Assembly (NCBI GenBank): GCA_024710535.1
Contig: JANJUO010000623.1
Coordinates: 1-7,175 of the forward strand
Length of the DNA stretch: 7,175 nucleotides
DNA from: a bacterium
Lineage (GTDB): Bacteria > Bacteroidota > Ignavibacteria > Kapaibacteriales > UBA2268
Direction of reading: 5' to 3'
Below the pieces are notes generated by a model. That model saw only the letters and a program-made list of their open reading frames with translations, made no database searches and was not told the origin of the DNA. Of the stretch, positions 6,072 to 7,175 are shown piece after piece. A program made the position numbers and the translations under genes. Positions within the stretch are counted from its first letter, which is position 1; every line of letters starts with the position of its first letter.

Positions 6072-7175
6072 CTATTTGCTATATGTAAATTCAGATAAAA
6101 AATAATTCATATCATTTTCAAGAGATTTGTACAATCCCGGACTTGGACCATTAAATATATATCCAAAAACCAATACATCGCCATCAATTGTATTTATATA
6201 TCCAGCAAGAGCACTCACATTTCTCAATGTTCCTGTTTTTCCCCTAAGATTGTTTTCGCCTTTGGTTCCTTTTAGGCGATTTCTCAGCGTTCCATCAACA
6301 CCTGCGATTGATAGTGTATGTTCAAGTCCATCTCCGAAATCTTTCAATTGCGATTTTACAAGTAAATTAACCAATGCTTCTGAAGTAATAAGATTTCTTC
6401 TTGACAAACCGGATCCATCGTTGAGATTACACTGTTCGCATGGAACATTGTATTGACGCAAATAAATATCTGTTAATCGTTTTGTTTCCATTGCATTATT
6501 TTTATTATTTCCCGAAAAAGCACCAACCATTTTAAACAAATTTTCAGCAAAATGATTGTCGCTATCCTTATTAATAGGCATCATTAAGTCTATTATTGGT
6601 CTGCGAAACTCGGCAATTAATTTATATTTTTTTGTACTATCAGACTCATACATTGCTTTTTTCTCTACAGCGCCAATAACTTTCACACCACTTGCAATCA
6701 GTCTTTGTTTGAAGCAACCAGCCGCAGAAAGTTCTGGATTAAGCATATAATATTGATATGAATATGTTGAATTGGGTGCCATTGTTCCACCAACACTCAC
6801 AACTTGTTTTCCTTCGGCATTTGTAGAATTTCTAACATAAAATGGCGATTTATTCTTCTTTGCAATGGGAACAATTTTCATATCACCATAATAATTTTCG
6901 TATTCATTTACGATGGATGTTCTTAATCTTTTATTTTTAACTTTGCCCTTTTTCTTGGGGATAATCTTTTTGGCAGGTGCCTGAACAATGGCAGAAACAT
7001 TTTTGATAATTGCTTCTGAGGAGGGAATCACCTGAACGTTCACAGCGGCACCCGGAGTTCTTCCGGCATTAACAATGACAGTAATAATGTTTTTTTCTAC
7101 ACCAAGAGCTGAAACCGGTGGCACTGCCTGAACTTCGTCAGCATCTCCACTATATTTGAATCTATCTGTAATTCC
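6072..7175 (-). CDS. dacB: D-alanyl-D-alanine carboxypeptidase/endopeptidase, PBP4 (S13) family, 5' part beyond the window
   Basis: The C-terminal 367 residues of a periplasmic penicillin-binding protein 4-type peptidase, which trims or cleaves peptide cross-links in peptidoglycan. The frame stays open to the right edge (its first visible residues are GITDRFKYSGDADEVQAV), so a GTG at 7122-7124 is not the real start. Missing are the signal peptide and the SxxK motif with the catalytic Ser. Visible are the S13 stretch PPVSALGVEKN, the SDN motif (KDSDNHFAENLF, SDN at 6555-6563), NDGSGLSRRNLIT, the KTG triad (RGKTGTL, KTG at 6231-6239) and the closing ALAGYINT...FGYIFN. Compared with the usual family pattern there is a Lys-rich insert (APAKKIIPKKKGKVKNKRLR, about 6921-6980). 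A CxxC pair (PCEQCN) precedes the DGSGLS motif. The stop lies 1 nt before the permease gene. Confidence 0.93.
   Translation of the reverse strand, partial: GITDRFKYSGDADEVQAVPPVSALGVEKNIITVIVNAGRTPGAAVNVQVIPSSEAIIKNVSAIVQAPAKKIIPKKKGKVKNKRLRTSIVNEYENYYGDMKIVPIAKKNKSPFYVRNSTNAEGKQVVSVGGTMAPNSTYSYQYYMLNPELSAAGCFKQRLIASGVKVIGAVEKKAMYESDSTKKYKLIAEFRRPIIDLMMPINKDSDNHFAENLFKMVGAFSGNNKNNAMETKRLTDIYLRQYNVPCEQCNLNDGSGLSRRNLITSEALVNLLVKSQLKDFGDGLEHTLSIAGVDGTLRNRLKGTKGENNLRGKTGTLRNVSALAGYINTIDGDVLVFGYIFNGPSPGLYKSLENDMNYFLSEFTYSK

Noticed and set aside
6127..6750. Two plus-strand frames opposite dacB
   Set aside because: They are antisense to the SDN and KTG motif regions of dacB and lack any domain or ribosome binding site.
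7122..7124. GTG as start of a 350-aa carboxypeptidase
   Set aside because: The frame remains open to the window edge, with family-like sequence upstream, and the essential SxxK motif would be missing. The gene is simply cut by the window.

Overview
The window is AT-rich (visibly around two-thirds A+T) bacterial chromosomal sequence in which every credible gene lies on the minus strand. Weak Shine-Dalgarno sites, frequent TTG starts, low GC and the gene content suggest the Bacteroidota/Ignavibacteriota/Kapabacteria side of the FCB group. This placement is an inference from style, since there is no rRNA or other marker gene here. No tRNA, rRNA, CRISPR array, insertion sequence or phage gene was recognised.

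Reading in the direction of transcription (from high to low coordinates), the first block (7175 to 4158) holds three tightly packed genes. They are the C-terminal two-thirds of a PBP4-type D-Ala-D-Ala carboxypeptidase/endopeptidase (dacB, cut by the window edge), a MalG-like carbohydrate ABC transporter permease (1 nt gap), and hydE, the radical-SAM maturase of [FeFe]-hydrogenase (2 nt gap). The spacing implies co-transcription, but the three functions (cell wall, sugar uptake, hydrogenase assembly) are not obviously related, and no partner genes (second permease, binding protein, hydF, hydG, hydA) are in view.

A 277-bp non-coding gap (3881-4157) follows. It is very AT-rich and contains a possible sigma70-like promoter and a 14-bp perfect palindrome, but no convincing terminator.

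The second block (3880 to 1) is a compact five-gene run: surE (nucleotidase); a 114-aa protein resembling the small domain that often precedes HD-GYP domains; an HDOD-domain protein; a soluble GAF-PAS histidine kinase; and the start of a response regulator (cut by the window edge). Gaps are 3-10 nt, and the 114-aa gene overlaps the HDOD gene by 14 nt. This looks like a cytoplasmic signalling operon in which the kinase probably phosphorylates the adjacent regulator and the HDOD pair supplies a partner or scaffold function.

The most notable detail is an A8 run just before the overlap of the 114-aa and HDOD genes. Loss of one A, by slippage or by sequencing error, would join them into a single protein of about 393 aa. 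Nothing else here is clearly a new system; the signalling cassette is the best candidate for a closer look.
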